Counted from the stretch's first letter, positions 27,889-36,697 are shown. The stretch: DNA of 64,000 nt from Leisingera daeponensis DSM 23529 (GCF_000473145.1 NZ_KI421500.1:3249725-3313724), one strand, 5' to 3'. Program-made: numbers and translations. Notes: generated from the sequence alone by a model not told the origin.

Positions 27889-29190
27889 ATGAAGACGACG
27901 AGTTTTGCGCACCAGCTGGCCGCGCGCGCGGCGCTGCCCCGGCTGTCGGTGGGGATGACAGAATCAGTGAATATCGGCTTTCTGGGCCCGCTTTCGGGCC
28001 GGGTCGAGAGCTGGGGGCTGCCTGGATTGAACGGCTGCCGGATCTGGGAGGACGGTCTGAACAAGGCGGGCGGGCTGCTGATCGGCGGCCGCCGCTACCC
28101 GATCCGCATCCACTCTTACGACTGCGGCCACGACCCCGAACGCTCGCTGGAGGGCGCGGTGGAGCTGGTGCAGAAGCATAACGTCAAGCTGATGCTGATG
28201 CTGGGCGGGGACACCTTTGCGGCGGTGCGCGGCTTTCTGATGCGCAACAAGGTGCTGACGTCGACCCTGCTGCCCACCGACCTGTCGCCGGACACGCCCT
28301 ATCTGATTGCGCCCAGCGAGGCGCACCCGATCCAGAATGTGACCGGGGTGGCGTGGCTGGCGGAAAACCGGCCGGAGCTGAAAACCGTCGCCCTGTGCAG
28401 CCAGGCCGATCTGCTGGGGCTGCCCGCGCAGGCCGTCTATCGCGCGGCGTTCAAGGCGGCGGGCAAGCAGATCCTGCGGGAAGTGCAGTATGATCCGGCC
28501 GCCAGCGACCCGGCGCCGGTGGTGGACCCGATGCTGGAAAGCGGCGCCGATATCCTGTGCTGGTGCTCGTCCTATGCGCCGATGGTGCATGCGATGACGC
28601 AATACGCCCATGCCAAGGGGTTCAAGGGGCAGATCATCAGCTGCACCATGGATGGCTATGACCAGCTGGTGGAGAAGACCTCAGCCGAATTCATGGAAGG
28701 GGTGGTGTTCCAGTTCCCGGATTTCGACGACCCGATGCTGCGGGAGAAGGCGTTTTTCTTCAACCGCCCGAATGAGTTCTATGAGGAGTACAACCGCCGC
28801 TTCCCGGGCAGCTGGTCCGCGGTGAGCTGGGAGTATGTGGCGATCCTGGATATCTGGCACAGCGCGGTCGAAAAGGCGGGGTCGGTTGAGCCGCTGTCGG
28901 TGCTGGCGGCGATGAAACAGCTGGGCCATGTCACCCACGCCTTTGGCCACGCGGAATGGTGGGGCGAGGATATTTTCGGCATTTCCAATGCCTTGGTCGG
29001 CGATTGGCCGGTGGTCACCATTCGGGACGGCAAGGCGCGGATTGCTGCGTTCAGGTCGATCCCTGCCTGGCTGGCACAGCACTCCAATCTGTTGAAGGCA
29101 GAGATGGAGGCGCTGGGGCAGCTGTGGCACCAGCGTCTGGAAAGCGGCGCGCCGGGCAGCCAGGTCGGCTCGCGCGCCGTGCAAGGCTGA
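27889..29190 (+). CDS. Leaderless solute-binding-protein paralogue (possible intracellular amine/amide sensor)
   Basis: The protein is ~433 aa, a type I periplasmic-binding (Peripla_BP_6/LivJ-like) fold. It aligns along its full length with the Tat-exported binding protein at 30441 (roughly half the residues identical by eye; shared LMLGGDT, TDLSPDT, FKGQIISCT, FPDFDDP, WEYV/A). Its N-terminus, MKTTSFAHQLAARAALPRLS, has no hydrophobic core and no twin-Arg motif, and VNIGFLGPLSG begins only ~23 residues later. It should therefore stay in the cytoplasm, like the amide sensor AmiC. It is transcribed divergently from tmm and faces the GntR gene. The start is uncertain, but no alternative gives a plausible export signal. 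Confidence 0.75.
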   Translation: MKTTSFAHQLAARAALPRLSVGMTESVNIGFLGPLSGRVESWGLPGLNGCRIWEDGLNKAGGLLIGGRRYPIRIHSYDCGHDPERSLEGAVELVQKHNVKLMLMLGGDTFAAVRGFLMRNKVLTSTLLPTDLSPDTPYLIAPSEAHPIQNVTGVAWLAENRPELKTVALCSQADLLGLPAQAVYRAAFKAAGKQILREVQYDPAASDPAPVVDPMLESGADILCWCSSYAPMVHAMTQYAHAKGFKGQIISCTMDGYDQLVEKTSAEFMEGVVFQFPDFDDPMLREKAFFFNRPNEFYEEYNRRFPGSWSAVSWEYVAILDIWHSAVEKAGSVEPLSVLAAMKQLGHVTHAFGHAEWWGEDIFGISNALVGDWPVVTIRDGKARIAAFRSIPAWLAQHSNLLKAEMEALGQLWHQRLESGAPGSQVGSRAVQG

Positions 29191-29240
29191 CCGGGGGCTG
29201 ACGGGGCCGCCGCAAGCGCAGGGGCGGCAGCCGCGCGGGC

Positions 29241-29966
29241 TCAGATTTCCTGCAGCAGCAGCTTCTGTTCGTCGATCAGGTGCAGCTTGATGAATTCCAC
29301 CGCGGATTCGACATCGCGTGAGGCGATGGCGTTGAACAGCGTGTTGTAGCGTTTCTGGTAGTCCTGAATCCGCTGCGGCGTCAGGTGGCGGCGCCGCAGG
29401 GCGGTGCGGTAGGACAGGCGGCAGGCCTCGATCGTCAGCTCGTAGCAGGAGTGCAGCAGCGGGTTTCCGGTGCCCTCGGCGATCTTGCGGTAGAGATCCT
29501 CCTCCGCCTCGATGAAATCGCCGGGATCGGTGCGCACGGCCTCGACCCGTGACAGGATCTCATCCAGCTCGTCGATCTGGCGCGGGGTCATGTTGATCAC
29601 CGCCAGGCGGACCATTTCCGGCTCCAGAATGCCGCGCACAACCAGGTGGTCGAGCGGCGACACTTCCTTGGCCAGCGAGGAGTAGGAGGTTTCGGGCTTG
29701 GGATCGGAGCGGAATTTGACAAAGCTGCCGGAGCCGGGGCGGCGGTGGATCACGTTCTGGCTGGCCAGAACATCCAGTGCTTCGCGCACGGTGTTGCGGG
29801 CAACCCCCAGTTCCGAGGCCAGCGTCCGTTCGGACGGCAGGCGGGTGTCGACCGGGTAGGTGCCTGCCTTGATGCGGGCAAACAGCGTGTCGATCACCAC
29901 CTGCACGGTGGCGCCCACGGAATGCGTGGTCAGGATTTGCGAAGTCGTCTCTTCCGCTGAGCTCAT
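29241..29966 (-). CDS. GntR-family (FadR/FCD subclass) transcriptional regulator
   Basis: The protein is 241 aa. The N-terminal winged helix is LFARIKAGTYPVDTRLPSERTLASELGVARNTVREALDVLA with the GSGSFV wing. Residues ~100-235 are the helical FCD ligand-binding domain (RGILEPEMVRLAV, DLYRKIAEGTGNPLL, YNTLFNAIASRD), whose acidic/His positions usually bind a metal and an organic acid. It sits between the leaderless sensor-like protein and the ABC importer. TTGGT...ACCAA boxes in three neighbouring promoters fit the TGGT-N-ACCA preference of FadR-type GntR proteins. Confidence 0.9.
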   Translation of the reverse strand: MSSAEETTSQILTTHSVGATVQVVIDTLFARIKAGTYPVDTRLPSERTLASELGVARNTVREALDVLASQNVIHRRPGSGSFVKFRSDPKPETSYSSLAKEVSPLDHLVVRGILEPEMVRLAVINMTPRQIDELDEILSRVEAVRTDPGDFIEAEEDLYRKIAEGTGNPLLHSCYELTIEACRLSYRTALRRRHLTPQRIQDYQKRYNTLFNAIASRDVESAVEFIKLHLIDEQKLLLQEI

Positions 29967-30440
29967 ATCTGTTTTCCGGGCCGGACGAGCGGGAGAATCC
30001 CCTGCTCCTGATCACTGTGCCAAGGCTGCAAATACCGGTTTTGGCGGCCGGTGCGCAACCGTCTGACTCAGCTTAAACTTGCCGTGAGCCTACCGGTTCC
30101 TGCGCCGGACGGCAAGAAAGCAGAGGGAATTGGTTCTTAAATTGGTTGTCCGGCCGCGTTTTTAAGGTGAGGCGTAAGGGTATGTTTTGATGCCGTTTTT
30201 GGCGCGGGATTTGCCGGAAAACTATGCTTCCGGTCCTATTTTGGTGCCTTTTTAGCGCGGTGGGTGAAAGAAAATTTCTTGGAGGTGAACCATCTGGCTG
30301 CTAGCCTTGGTCCAGGATGGGTCCAATTTGGGCCAACTGGTCCAGTGGTGTAGAGGCGGGATCAGGAGGGCGCACAGAGGGAGCATTCCGAAGAACACAC
30401 CGCCGCAAAAAAACAGGCGGGTCCAACATGGGAGACGAAA
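29967..30440. other. Divergent intergenic region, 474 bp
   Basis: Separates the GntR gene (minus) from the ABC importer operon (plus). It contains the four-box array at 30307-30345 and a short palindrome AAGAAA-A-TTTCTT at 30268-30280. No open frame with a ribosome site was found. The left two-thirds is moderately AT-rich and probably holds the gntR promoter. Confidence 0.6.
30307..30345 (+). promoter_or_regulatory. Four tandem TTGGnCCAA boxes upstream of ABC importer
   Basis: Four 9-bp boxes start at 30307 (TTGGTCCAG), 30318 (TGGGTCCAA), 30328 (TTGGGCCAA) and 30337 (CTGGTCCAG). Each is nearly palindromic around its centre, and the spacing is 9-11 bp, close to one DNA turn. The same CTGGTCCAG occurs in the dmmD promoter block. 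The array lies ~95 bp upstream of the binding-protein gene. Likely operator for a dimeric regulator binding one face of the helix; the GntR protein is the nearest candidate. Confidence 0.7.
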
Positions 30441-31730
30441 ATGATTTCCAAGATCGTGAAATCGGGGCTGACCCGGAGGACGTTCCTTAAATCGACAGCG
30501 GTCACTGCGATGAGCGCCGGGCTTCCGGGCGCGTCGCTGGCGGCGGGCAATACCATCAAGATCGGCTTTCTGGCACCGCTGACCGGCGCCGTCGCGGCCT
30601 GGGGCAAGCCGGGGCTGGACGGCTGCCAGATCTGGGCAGCGCGGGTCAACGCGGCGGGCGGTATCAAGCTGGGCGACGGCAGCTACAATGTCGAGTTCGT
30701 CTCCTACGACAATGAATACGACCCGGCCAAGGCGCGCACCGGGGCGACCAAGCTGATCCGCGAGGACGGGGTCAGCTTCATCATGATGCTGGGCGGCGAC
30801 ACCTGGCCGGGCGTGCAGCCGGTCGCGGAAAAGACCGGAATGCTGTTTTCCACCCTGCTGCCGTCGGACCTGTCACCGGATACCAATATGCTGATTGCAC
30901 CGGCCGAGGTGCATCCGATCTACAACGTGACGGGTGTCGAGTGGCTGGCCGAGACCAAGCCGGAGCTGAAAACCGCGGTGATGTGCGCCCAGGATGACGC
31001 GCTGGGGCTGCCGTCGGTCGCGACCTATCTGGCGGCGTTTGAGGCGGCGGGCATCGAGATGCTGGATGAGCCGCTGCTGTTTGATCCGGCCACCACCGAC
31101 TTTGCGCCGGTGGTGACCCGGCTGATCAGCAAGAACCCGGATATCGTCTGCCTGGATACCTGCTACAGCGACTATGTGCATCCGATTGCCGAACAGCTGT
31201 TCCAGCAGGGCTTCAAGGGGCAGATCATCTCCTGCACCGCGGATTTCTATGACCAGATGATCGCCAAGACCTCGGAGGACTTCATGGAAGGCTTTGTCTT
31301 CCAGTTCCCGGATTTCGATGACCCGGCGCTGAATGGCGATAACATCAACTTCACCGATCCGAACGGGTTTTATGAGGAGTTCAACAGGCGGCATCCGGGC
31401 CAGTGGGGCGCGGTGAGCTGGGAATATGCCTCGATCATGGATCTGTGGAAGGCGGCCGCCGAAAAGGCCGGATCGGCCAGCCCGGATGCGGTGGCGGCTG
31501 CGATGAAGGAGGGCAAGGGCAAACATGCCTTTGGCGATGCGGACTGGTGGGGAACTGAGCTGTTTGGCATCGACAACGCGCTGGTCGGCGACTGGCCGGT
31601 GGTTGCCATCGAAAAGGGCAAGGCCCGGATCAAGGACTTCCGTTCTATCCCCGCTTGGTACGCAAAACACGGCGACCTGCTGGTCAAGCACATGAAGGCC
31701 TATGATCAGATGTGGGATCAGCGCAGCTGA
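30441..31730 (+). CDS. Tat-exported ABC transporter substrate-binding protein (branched-chain/amide type)
   Basis: The protein is 429 aa. The N-terminus has a twin-arginine signal (TRRTFLKSTAVTAMSAG...SLAAG). The mature domain is Peripla_BP_6: IKIGFLAPLTGAVAAWG, FIMMLGGDTWPG, TLLPSDLSPDT. It captures substrate for the permeases and ATPases that follow. The family covers branched-chain amino acids, urea, short amides and others. The setting among methylated-amine genes suggests an amine-linked or amide substrate, which is inference. GGGAGA precedes the ATG. First gene of a six-gene operon. Confidence 0.9.
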   Translation: MISKIVKSGLTRRTFLKSTAVTAMSAGLPGASLAAGNTIKIGFLAPLTGAVAAWGKPGLDGCQIWAARVNAAGGIKLGDGSYNVEFVSYDNEYDPAKARTGATKLIREDGVSFIMMLGGDTWPGVQPVAEKTGMLFSTLLPSDLSPDTNMLIAPAEVHPIYNVTGVEWLAETKPELKTAVMCAQDDALGLPSVATYLAAFEAAGIEMLDEPLLFDPATTDFAPVVTRLISKNPDIVCLDTCYSDYVHPIAEQLFQQGFKGQIISCTADFYDQMIAKTSEDFMEGFVFQFPDFDDPALNGDNINFTDPNGFYEEFNRRHPGQWGAVSWEYASIMDLWKAAAEKAGSASPDAVAAAMKEGKGKHAFGDADWWGTELFGIDNALVGDWPVVAIEKGKARIKDFRSIPAWYAKHGDLLVKHMKAYDQMWDQRS

Positions 31731-31805
31731 CCTGCAGGCCAGTCCATCAGGCGGTGCGGGACCTGTCTTCGCACCGCGCGAGAGACCGAACAAAGAGACA
31801 ATCCG

Positions 31806-32675
31806 ATGCTGGACCTTCTGGCGCAGACCGGCCTCAACGCCGTGTATGCTGCGAGCTATATTTCCCTTGTTGCTGTAGGGCTTGTGCTGATTTTTGGCGT
31901 CATGGGCGTGATCAACTTTGCCCATGGCGAACTGTTCATGGCGGGTGCCTATGCGATTGTGGCGCTTTACGCCGGGCTGAACGTGCCGTTCTTTCTGGCT
32001 GTGGCAGCGGGCCTGTTGTTTGTGGGCTGTCTGGGCCTCTTGATGGAGCGGGCGCTGTTCAGGCCCTTGAAGGATAATCCCTTGGGCGGGCTGGTTGCCT
32101 CCATCGGGTTCCTGATGATCCTGCAGGCGCTGGCGGTGATGGGGTTTGGCGTGCGGATGGTGCATATCCCGCCGGTCACGCAGGAGGTCATCGCCTTCAG
32201 TGACAAGGTGCGGCTGCCGGTTGCGCGGCTCTACGTGATCATTGCCGCCATCGTGCTGCTGTCGGCGCTGTGGTATTTCCTGAAGCGGACCAGGTTCGGC
32301 TGGGCGCTGCGGGCCTCGGCGCAGGATCCTGAGGCGGCGGCGCTGCAGGGGATTTCTATCACCCAGACCGCGCGCGTCGCCATGTTCATCGGCGCGGGGC
32401 TGGCGGGGATTGCCGGCGCACTTACGGCGCCGCTGGTCTCGGTCAATCCGCATATGGGGCATTCGGTGATCGTCACCGCGTTCATCGTCATTATCGTCGG
32501 CGGGGTCGGTTCGCTGGAGGGGGCCATCGTCGCCTCGGTCGCCTATGCGCTGGTGCATACCTTCGTGACCACCTTCTGGGACGGTGTTCTGGCCGACATC
32601 GTGGGTCTGTCGCTGATGCTGGTTGTGCTGATCGTCAAGCCCACCGGCCTGTTCGGGAGTGCGGACCGTGCCTAA
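31806..32675 (+). CDS. ABC transporter permease, LivH type
   Basis: The protein is 289 aa with about eight membrane segments (e.g. ISLVAVGLVLIFGVMGVINFAHGELFMAG, the LivH hallmark). The cytoplasmic coupling region includes RTRFGWALRASAQDPEAAALQGI. It forms a heterodimer with the next permease. The last bases overlap the next gene's start. Substrate specificity is not readable from the permease. Confidence 0.9.
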   Translation: MLDLLAQTGLNAVYAASYISLVAVGLVLIFGVMGVINFAHGELFMAGAYAIVALYAGLNVPFFLAVAAGLLFVGCLGLLMERALFRPLKDNPLGGLVASIGFLMILQALAVMGFGVRMVHIPPVTQEVIAFSDKVRLPVARLYVIIAAIVLLSALWYFLKRTRFGWALRASAQDPEAAALQGISITQTARVAMFIGAGLAGIAGALTAPLVSVNPHMGHSVIVTAFIVIIVGGVGSLEGAIVASVAYALVHTFVTTFWDGVLADIVGLSLMLVVLIVKPTGLFGSADRA

Positions 32676-33648
32676 GTTCCTGATCTGGATCGCGGCCCTT
32701 GCCGCGCTGGTTGCCCTGCCGCATGGGCTCAGCTTTTCGCAGCAGGAAATCCTGGTGTTCCTGACCATCAATGTGCTGCTGGTCGCCAGCTACCGGCTGC
32801 TGACCCTGACCGGGGAATGGTCGCTGGCCCATGTGGTGATCATGGGGGTGGGGGCCTATTCGTCGGCCTTGCTGACCAAGAAGCTGGGGGTCTATGTGCC
32901 GGTTTCGATGCTGCTGGGCGGGGTGATCGCGGCGCTGATCGCGGTGCTGCTGTCGTTCCCGCTGTTCCGGATGAAGGGGTTCTATTTCCTGATCGGATCG
33001 TTTGCGGCAGGGGAAATCATCCGCCTGCTGTGGAAGCGGTTCCGCGATCCCTTTGGCGGCGCCAAGGGGATCAAGGGGATCGACCCGATGCCGGATTTCT
33101 CGATCGGCTTCTACAAGTTCGATTTCTTCGAGCCCACGTCCTACTACTATTTCGCCGGTGTCATCGTTGCCTTCTGCCTGTGGATCCTGTGGCGGATCGA
33201 GAAGTCGCCGGTCGGCCTGACCTTTCATGCAGTGCATTGGCAGGACAAGCTGGCGCAGGCCTCGGGCGTGAATGTGCGGGCCTACCGGACGCTGGCCTTT
33301 GCCATCGCCTCGGGTTTTGCCGGGATCTCCGGCGCGCTGCTGGCGCATTATGTCGGCACCATCAATCCCACTGCGTTTGATATCGACCTGATGGTCTTTG
33401 TGCTGACCTGGGCGATTGTCGGCGGCACCGCCACGTTCTACGGGCCAATCCTGGGCTGCGTGGTTCTGACGGTGCTGAACGAGATTGTCCTGCGCGAGCT
33501 GGGGCTCGAGCAGATGCGGCCGCTGGTTTATGGCGCCATCATGATCCTGTCGATCCTGTTCCTGCCCAGCGGGCTGGAAAGCATCGTGCAGAAACTCACC
33601 AAAAGACGCGCTGCTGAGAGCGCGCCGGAACGGAGCCCGGCAGAATGA
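32668..33648 (+). CDS. ABC transporter permease, LivM type
   Basis: The protein is 326 aa with about eight to ten membrane segments. LivM hallmarks are LLVASYRLLTLTGEWSLAHV near the N-terminus and the coupling helix SPVGLTFHAVHWQDKLAQASGVNV. GTG 32668 is favoured because GGGAG lies eight bases upstream; an in-frame GTG at 32659 would put GGGAG too close. It overlaps livH by eight bases and its stop overlaps the ATPase start (ATGA). Confidence 0.88.
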   Translation: MPKFLIWIAALAALVALPHGLSFSQQEILVFLTINVLLVASYRLLTLTGEWSLAHVVIMGVGAYSSALLTKKLGVYVPVSMLLGGVIAALIAVLLSFPLFRMKGFYFLIGSFAAGEIIRLLWKRFRDPFGGAKGIKGIDPMPDFSIGFYKFDFFEPTSYYYFAGVIVAFCLWILWRIEKSPVGLTFHAVHWQDKLAQASGVNVRAYRTLAFAIASGFAGISGALLAHYVGTINPTAFDIDLMVFVLTWAIVGGTATFYGPILGCVVLTVLNEIVLRELGLEQMRPLVYGAIMILSILFLPSGLESIVQKLTKRRAAESAPERSPAE

Positions 33649-34412
33649 CCGATTTTCTCGAAGTCAAAGGCCTGACCATGCGGTTCGGCGGGCTGACGGC
33701 GGTGGACAGCCTGTCGTTCAAGGTGGCGCATGGCACGATCCACGGCCTGATTGGCCCGAACGGGGCGGGCAAGACCACGACGTTCAACATGATTTCAGGC
33801 TTCTACAGGCCAAGCGGAGGGCGGGTGCTGCTGCGGGGGGAGGATATCTCCGGCCTGCAGATGCATGAGGTCGCCCGGCGCGGGGTGGTGCGGACCTTCC
33901 AGCACTCGACGCTGTTTGCGGAGCTGACGGTTCTGGAGAATGCGCTGGTCGGGACCCACATGCCGTTCCGCCCCAACATCTTTGCCGCCATCATCGGCTG
34001 GGACAGGGAGGACCGCAGCGGGGCTGAGGCGCGCGCCAGGGAGGCGCTGGAGTTCTTTGGCCTGGATCATCTGGTGCGGGAACGGGCGGGAGACCTGAGC
34101 CACGGGCATCAGCGGGCGCTGGGTATGGCGGTGGCCTATGCCAGTCATCCGGATGTGATCCTGCTGGACGAGCCGTTCACGGGCATGAACCCTGAGGAAA
34201 CCCGGCAGATGATGGACCTGATGGAACGCCTCAGGGCGGACGGGATCACCATCCTGATCGTGGAGCATGACATGCAGGCGATCATGGGGCTGTGCGACAC
34301 CATCACCTGCATGAGCTTTGGCAAGTTCCTGGCCGAGGGCGGCCCGCAGCAGATCCGCAACCATCCGGCGGTGATCGAGGCCTATCTGGGAGGCGCGCGC
34401 CATGTTGCTTGA
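33645..34412 (+). CDS. ABC transporter ATPase, LivG type
   Basis: The protein is 255 aa. Walker A GLIGPNGAGKTTTFNMISG; ABC signature region LSHGHQRALGMAVAYA (unusual: LSHGH instead of LSYGQ); Walker B VILLDEPFTGMNP; and the switch His in LIVEHDMQAIMGLC. A LivG-type C-terminal extension is present. It couples ATP hydrolysis to import with the LivF-type partner. Overlaps the neighbours on both sides, so it is fully translationally coupled. Confidence 0.92.
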   Translation: MTDFLEVKGLTMRFGGLTAVDSLSFKVAHGTIHGLIGPNGAGKTTTFNMISGFYRPSGGRVLLRGEDISGLQMHEVARRGVVRTFQHSTLFAELTVLENALVGTHMPFRPNIFAAIIGWDREDRSGAEARAREALEFFGLDHLVRERAGDLSHGHQRALGMAVAYASHPDVILLDEPFTGMNPEETRQMMDLMERLRADGITILIVEHDMQAIMGLCDTITCMSFGKFLAEGGPQQIRNHPAVIEAYLGGARHVA

Positions 34413-35109
34413 GATGAAGAACATCGCCGTGAACTACGGCAAGATCAACGCGATCCGGAATATCTCGGTTGCGGTGCCGGAGGGAAAGATCGTCACCATC
34501 ATTGGCGCCAACGGGGCGGGCAAGACCACCACGCTGCGGGCGATGTCGGGGATGCTGCCGGTCGCCGCGGGGGAGATCACGTTCGAAGGCAAGCGGATCG
34601 ACCATCTGCCCGCGCATAAGGTGGCGGCCAATGGCATCGCCCATGTGCCGGAGGGGCGGCGGGTCTTTCCGGATATGACGGCGGAGGAGAACCTGCGCAC
34701 GGGGGCGTTCCTGCGCAAGGACAAAGCGGCGGTCGAGGCGGATCTGGAGGATGTCTTCACCCGCTTCCCGCGCCTGCGCGAGCGGCGCGCCCAGATGGCC
34801 AAGACCATGTCCGGCGGCGAGCAGCAGATGCTGGCGATTGGACGCGCGCTGATGTCCAAGCCGCGGCTGCTGCTGATGGATGAGCCGTCGATGGGGCTGG
34901 CGCCGGTCATTGTCGAGGAAATTGCCCGGATTATTGAGGAGATCAACGCAAACGGCCTGTCGGTGGTGCTGGTCGAGCAGAACGCCGAACTGGCGCTGGA
35001 GCTTGCCGATTACGCCTATGTTCTGGAAACCGGAAATGCAGCAATGGAGGGGCCTGCAGATGAGCTTCACGGAAACGAACACGTCCGCGCCGCGTATCTG
35101 GGGCTTTAG
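34402..35109 (+). CDS. ABC transporter ATPase, LivF type
   Basis: The protein is 235 aa. Walker A IIGANGAGKTTTLRAMSG, signature TMSGGEQQMLAIGRAL, Walker B LLLMDEPSMGLAP and switch region VVLVEQNAELALEL. Second ATPase of the importer. It overlaps the LivG gene by 11 bases, and its last 50 bases overlap the start of the unknown gene at 35060. Confidence 0.92.
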   Translation: MLLEMKNIAVNYGKINAIRNISVAVPEGKIVTIIGANGAGKTTTLRAMSGMLPVAAGEITFEGKRIDHLPAHKVAANGIAHVPEGRRVFPDMTAEENLRTGAFLRKDKAAVEADLEDVFTRFPRLRERRAQMAKTMSGGEQQMLAIGRALMSKPRLLLMDEPSMGLAPVIVEEIARIIEEINANGLSVVLVEQNAELALELADYAYVLETGNAAMEGPADELHGNEHVRAAYLGL

Positions 35110-35668
35110 GCGGGATGCAGAATTGCGGGCCGCGCGCGAGGCGGGCTGGTCGCGGGCCGATCTGGCTTGGGAGCGGCTGATGGAACGGGCGCTGGCGGCG
35201 GCCGCGGCAGGGCGTTCGCGCCAAGCAATGCGCCTGTTCCGGCTGGCGGATCTGCTGGCGCGGGCGGCGTTTCCGGCCGCGGATCTGCGCCGGGCTGCGG
35301 CGCCTGCCAATCTGGCGGTGCTGCACTTCCGGCGCGGCGGGCTGGCGGAGGCGGAGCGGCTGCAGGCCCGCGCCCTGCGGGTCTGGGCCGGAGCGGCAGT
35401 GCAGGTCGCGGCGATGCGGATTGCGCCGCGCAGCCGGTCGTCGCTGTTTCACCTGCGGATGGAGGCGCTGCACCGGGACACGTTCCACGCCAATCTGAAA
35501 ACCCGTGTGGGGCGGATCGCGGCAGAGACCGGGGAAACATTGCGCAACCTGACCTCGGGCCGGGCGGTGCTGCACCGCCACGCCAGCCGCTGGCGCGGCG
35601 AAAAGCCTGCGGTGTTTGACGGCACCCGCAAAGTGCTGGGGGCCTGCCTGCTGCTGATAGACGGCTGA
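35060..35668 (+). CDS. Unknown protein with TPR-like helices, co-transcribed with ABC importer
   Basis: The predicted product is 202 aa. The start at ATG 35060 has GGAGGGG nine bases upstream, inside the LivF gene, so the two overlap by 50 bases and are probably coupled. Residues ~30-115 are Ala/Arg/Leu helices; LAVLHFRRGGLAEAERLQARALRVW looks like a tetratricopeptide-type helix pair. The rest is basic. No signal peptide or membrane segment. It is not recognised as a named family. Its place as last gene of the importer operon, followed by a strong terminator, suggests an accessory or regulatory role, which is inference. Confidence 0.7.
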   Translation: MSFTETNTSAPRIWGFRRDAELRAAREAGWSRADLAWERLMERALAAAAAGRSRQAMRLFRLADLLARAAFPAADLRRAAAPANLAVLHFRRGGLAEAERLQARALRVWAGAAVQVAAMRIAPRSRSSLFHLRMEALHRDTFHANLKTRVGRIAAETGETLRNLTSGRAVLHRHASRWRGEKPAVFDGTRKVLGACLLLIDG

Positions 35669-35700
35669 GTTAAATCTGTGATTGTGCTGCATGGCGCTGG

Positions 35701-35727
35701 AACCCGGGCCGGATGGCCCGGGTTTTG
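35701..35727 (+). terminator. Rho-independent terminator of ABC importer operon
   Basis: Perfect 10-bp stem AACCCGGGCC / GGCCCGGGTT with a GGAT loop, ending in TTTTG, 32 bases after the stop. Confidence 0.85.
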
Positions 35728-35910
35728 CTGGTTGCGGCTGTGCGGGCCGGTGCCCCGGGGCAACTATTTTCCCCCCGGACCCGGCAGGGGCTTGGGAAAA
35801 ACCTGTAACGGCAGTAAAATAATTTTCGCGTGGTTTCTTGCGCTTGGAAAAGTTTTTGCGTATGCGCCGCTGCGCGCTTGTCAGAGGCCGTCAATAAGGA
35901 AGATAACACA

Positions 35911-36567
35911 GTGGCTAAACCTAAAGACGATACCGACGCAGTGGCAAATAACCTTTCCCAAGATCCGCACCGTGTCCGCGAGGGCTCCGAAAAAGTCCTG
36001 GAAGTGGCGATCGGCCGCGAAGTGCGGTCGTTCCGGCGCCAGCAGGGGATCACGGTGGCGGATCTGGCCAATCTGACCGGCTTGTCCATCGGGATGCTGT
36101 CGAAGATCGAAAACGGCAACACCTCTCCGTCGCTGACCACGCTGCAACTGCTGGCCAATGCGCTGAGCGTGCCGATCACCTCGTTCTTCCGCCGGTTCGA
36201 GGAGACCCGCGAGGCCGTGCACACGAAAGCCGGGGAAGGTGCGGAAACCGAACGCGCGGGCACCCGGGCAGGGCACCAGTATCAGCTTCTGGGCCATCTT
36301 GGCGCCAATGCCTCCGGCGTGATGGTGGAACCTTACATGATCACCCTGACCGAGGAGTCGGATGTCTTCCCGACCTTCCAGCATGACGGTATCGAGATGC
36401 TCTACATGCTGGAGGGCGAGGTGGATTACCGCCACGGCGACAAGGTGTTTTCGCTGAAGCCGGGCGACACGCTGTTCTTCGACGCCGATGCGCCGCACGG
36501 GCCGGAAAGCCTGGTCAAGCTGCCTGCGCGCTATCTGTCAGTTATCTCCTACCCGCAGTCGAGCTGA
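35911..36567 (+). CDS. XRE-family HTH regulator with C-terminal cupin domain
   Basis: The protein is 218 aa. The HTH at residues ~28-85 is VRSFRRQQGITVADLANLTGLSIGMLSKIENGNTSPSLTTLQLLANAL. The cupin at ~140-215 is TFQHDGIEMLYMLEGEVDYRHGDKVFSLKPGDTLFFDADAPHGP. Such regulators sense small metabolites in the cupin, often amines, amino acids or their derivatives. GTG 35911 is preceded by AAGGAAG; the upstream frame to 35830 lacks support. It lies between the importer and the dmm operon and is a candidate controller of the amine genes. Confidence 0.88.
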   Translation: MAKPKDDTDAVANNLSQDPHRVREGSEKVLEVAIGREVRSFRRQQGITVADLANLTGLSIGMLSKIENGNTSPSLTTLQLLANALSVPITSFFRRFEETREAVHTKAGEGAETERAGTRAGHQYQLLGHLGANASGVMVEPYMITLTEESDVFPTFQHDGIEMLYMLEGEVDYRHGDKVFSLKPGDTLFFDADAPHGPESLVKLPARYLSVISYPQSS

Positions 36568-36622
36568 AGTACCCGGGGCGGGCTCCCGCCTGTTCCGGGC
36601 CATCTGACGATGCCCCTGCACA

Positions 36623-36697
36623 GTTGGGCCCGGCGCCGCGCGATGCGCGGCGCGGTTGCGTTTTGCGGCAGGCCCTGCGGGCGCTGCCCGGCCCAAC
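36623..36697. repeat. Nested intergenic palindrome (cruciform-like repeat)
   Basis: Outer arms 36623-36634 (GTTGGGCCCGGC) and 36686-36697 pair with one mismatch. Inside are a perfect hairpin CGCCGCGC / GCGCGGCG (36634-36652) and a smaller GCAGG/CCTGC hairpin. It lies between the convergent XRE and dmmC genes. Layout and the TTGGGC/GCCCAA ends resemble the palindrome at 12100-12138. Confidence 0.6.

Noticed and set aside
30441..35109. Branched-chain amino acid importer livJHMGF
   Set aside because: The family label is right but the substrate is not shown. Gene context and the leaderless paralogue point to an amine- or amide-related substrate, so no liv symbols were given.
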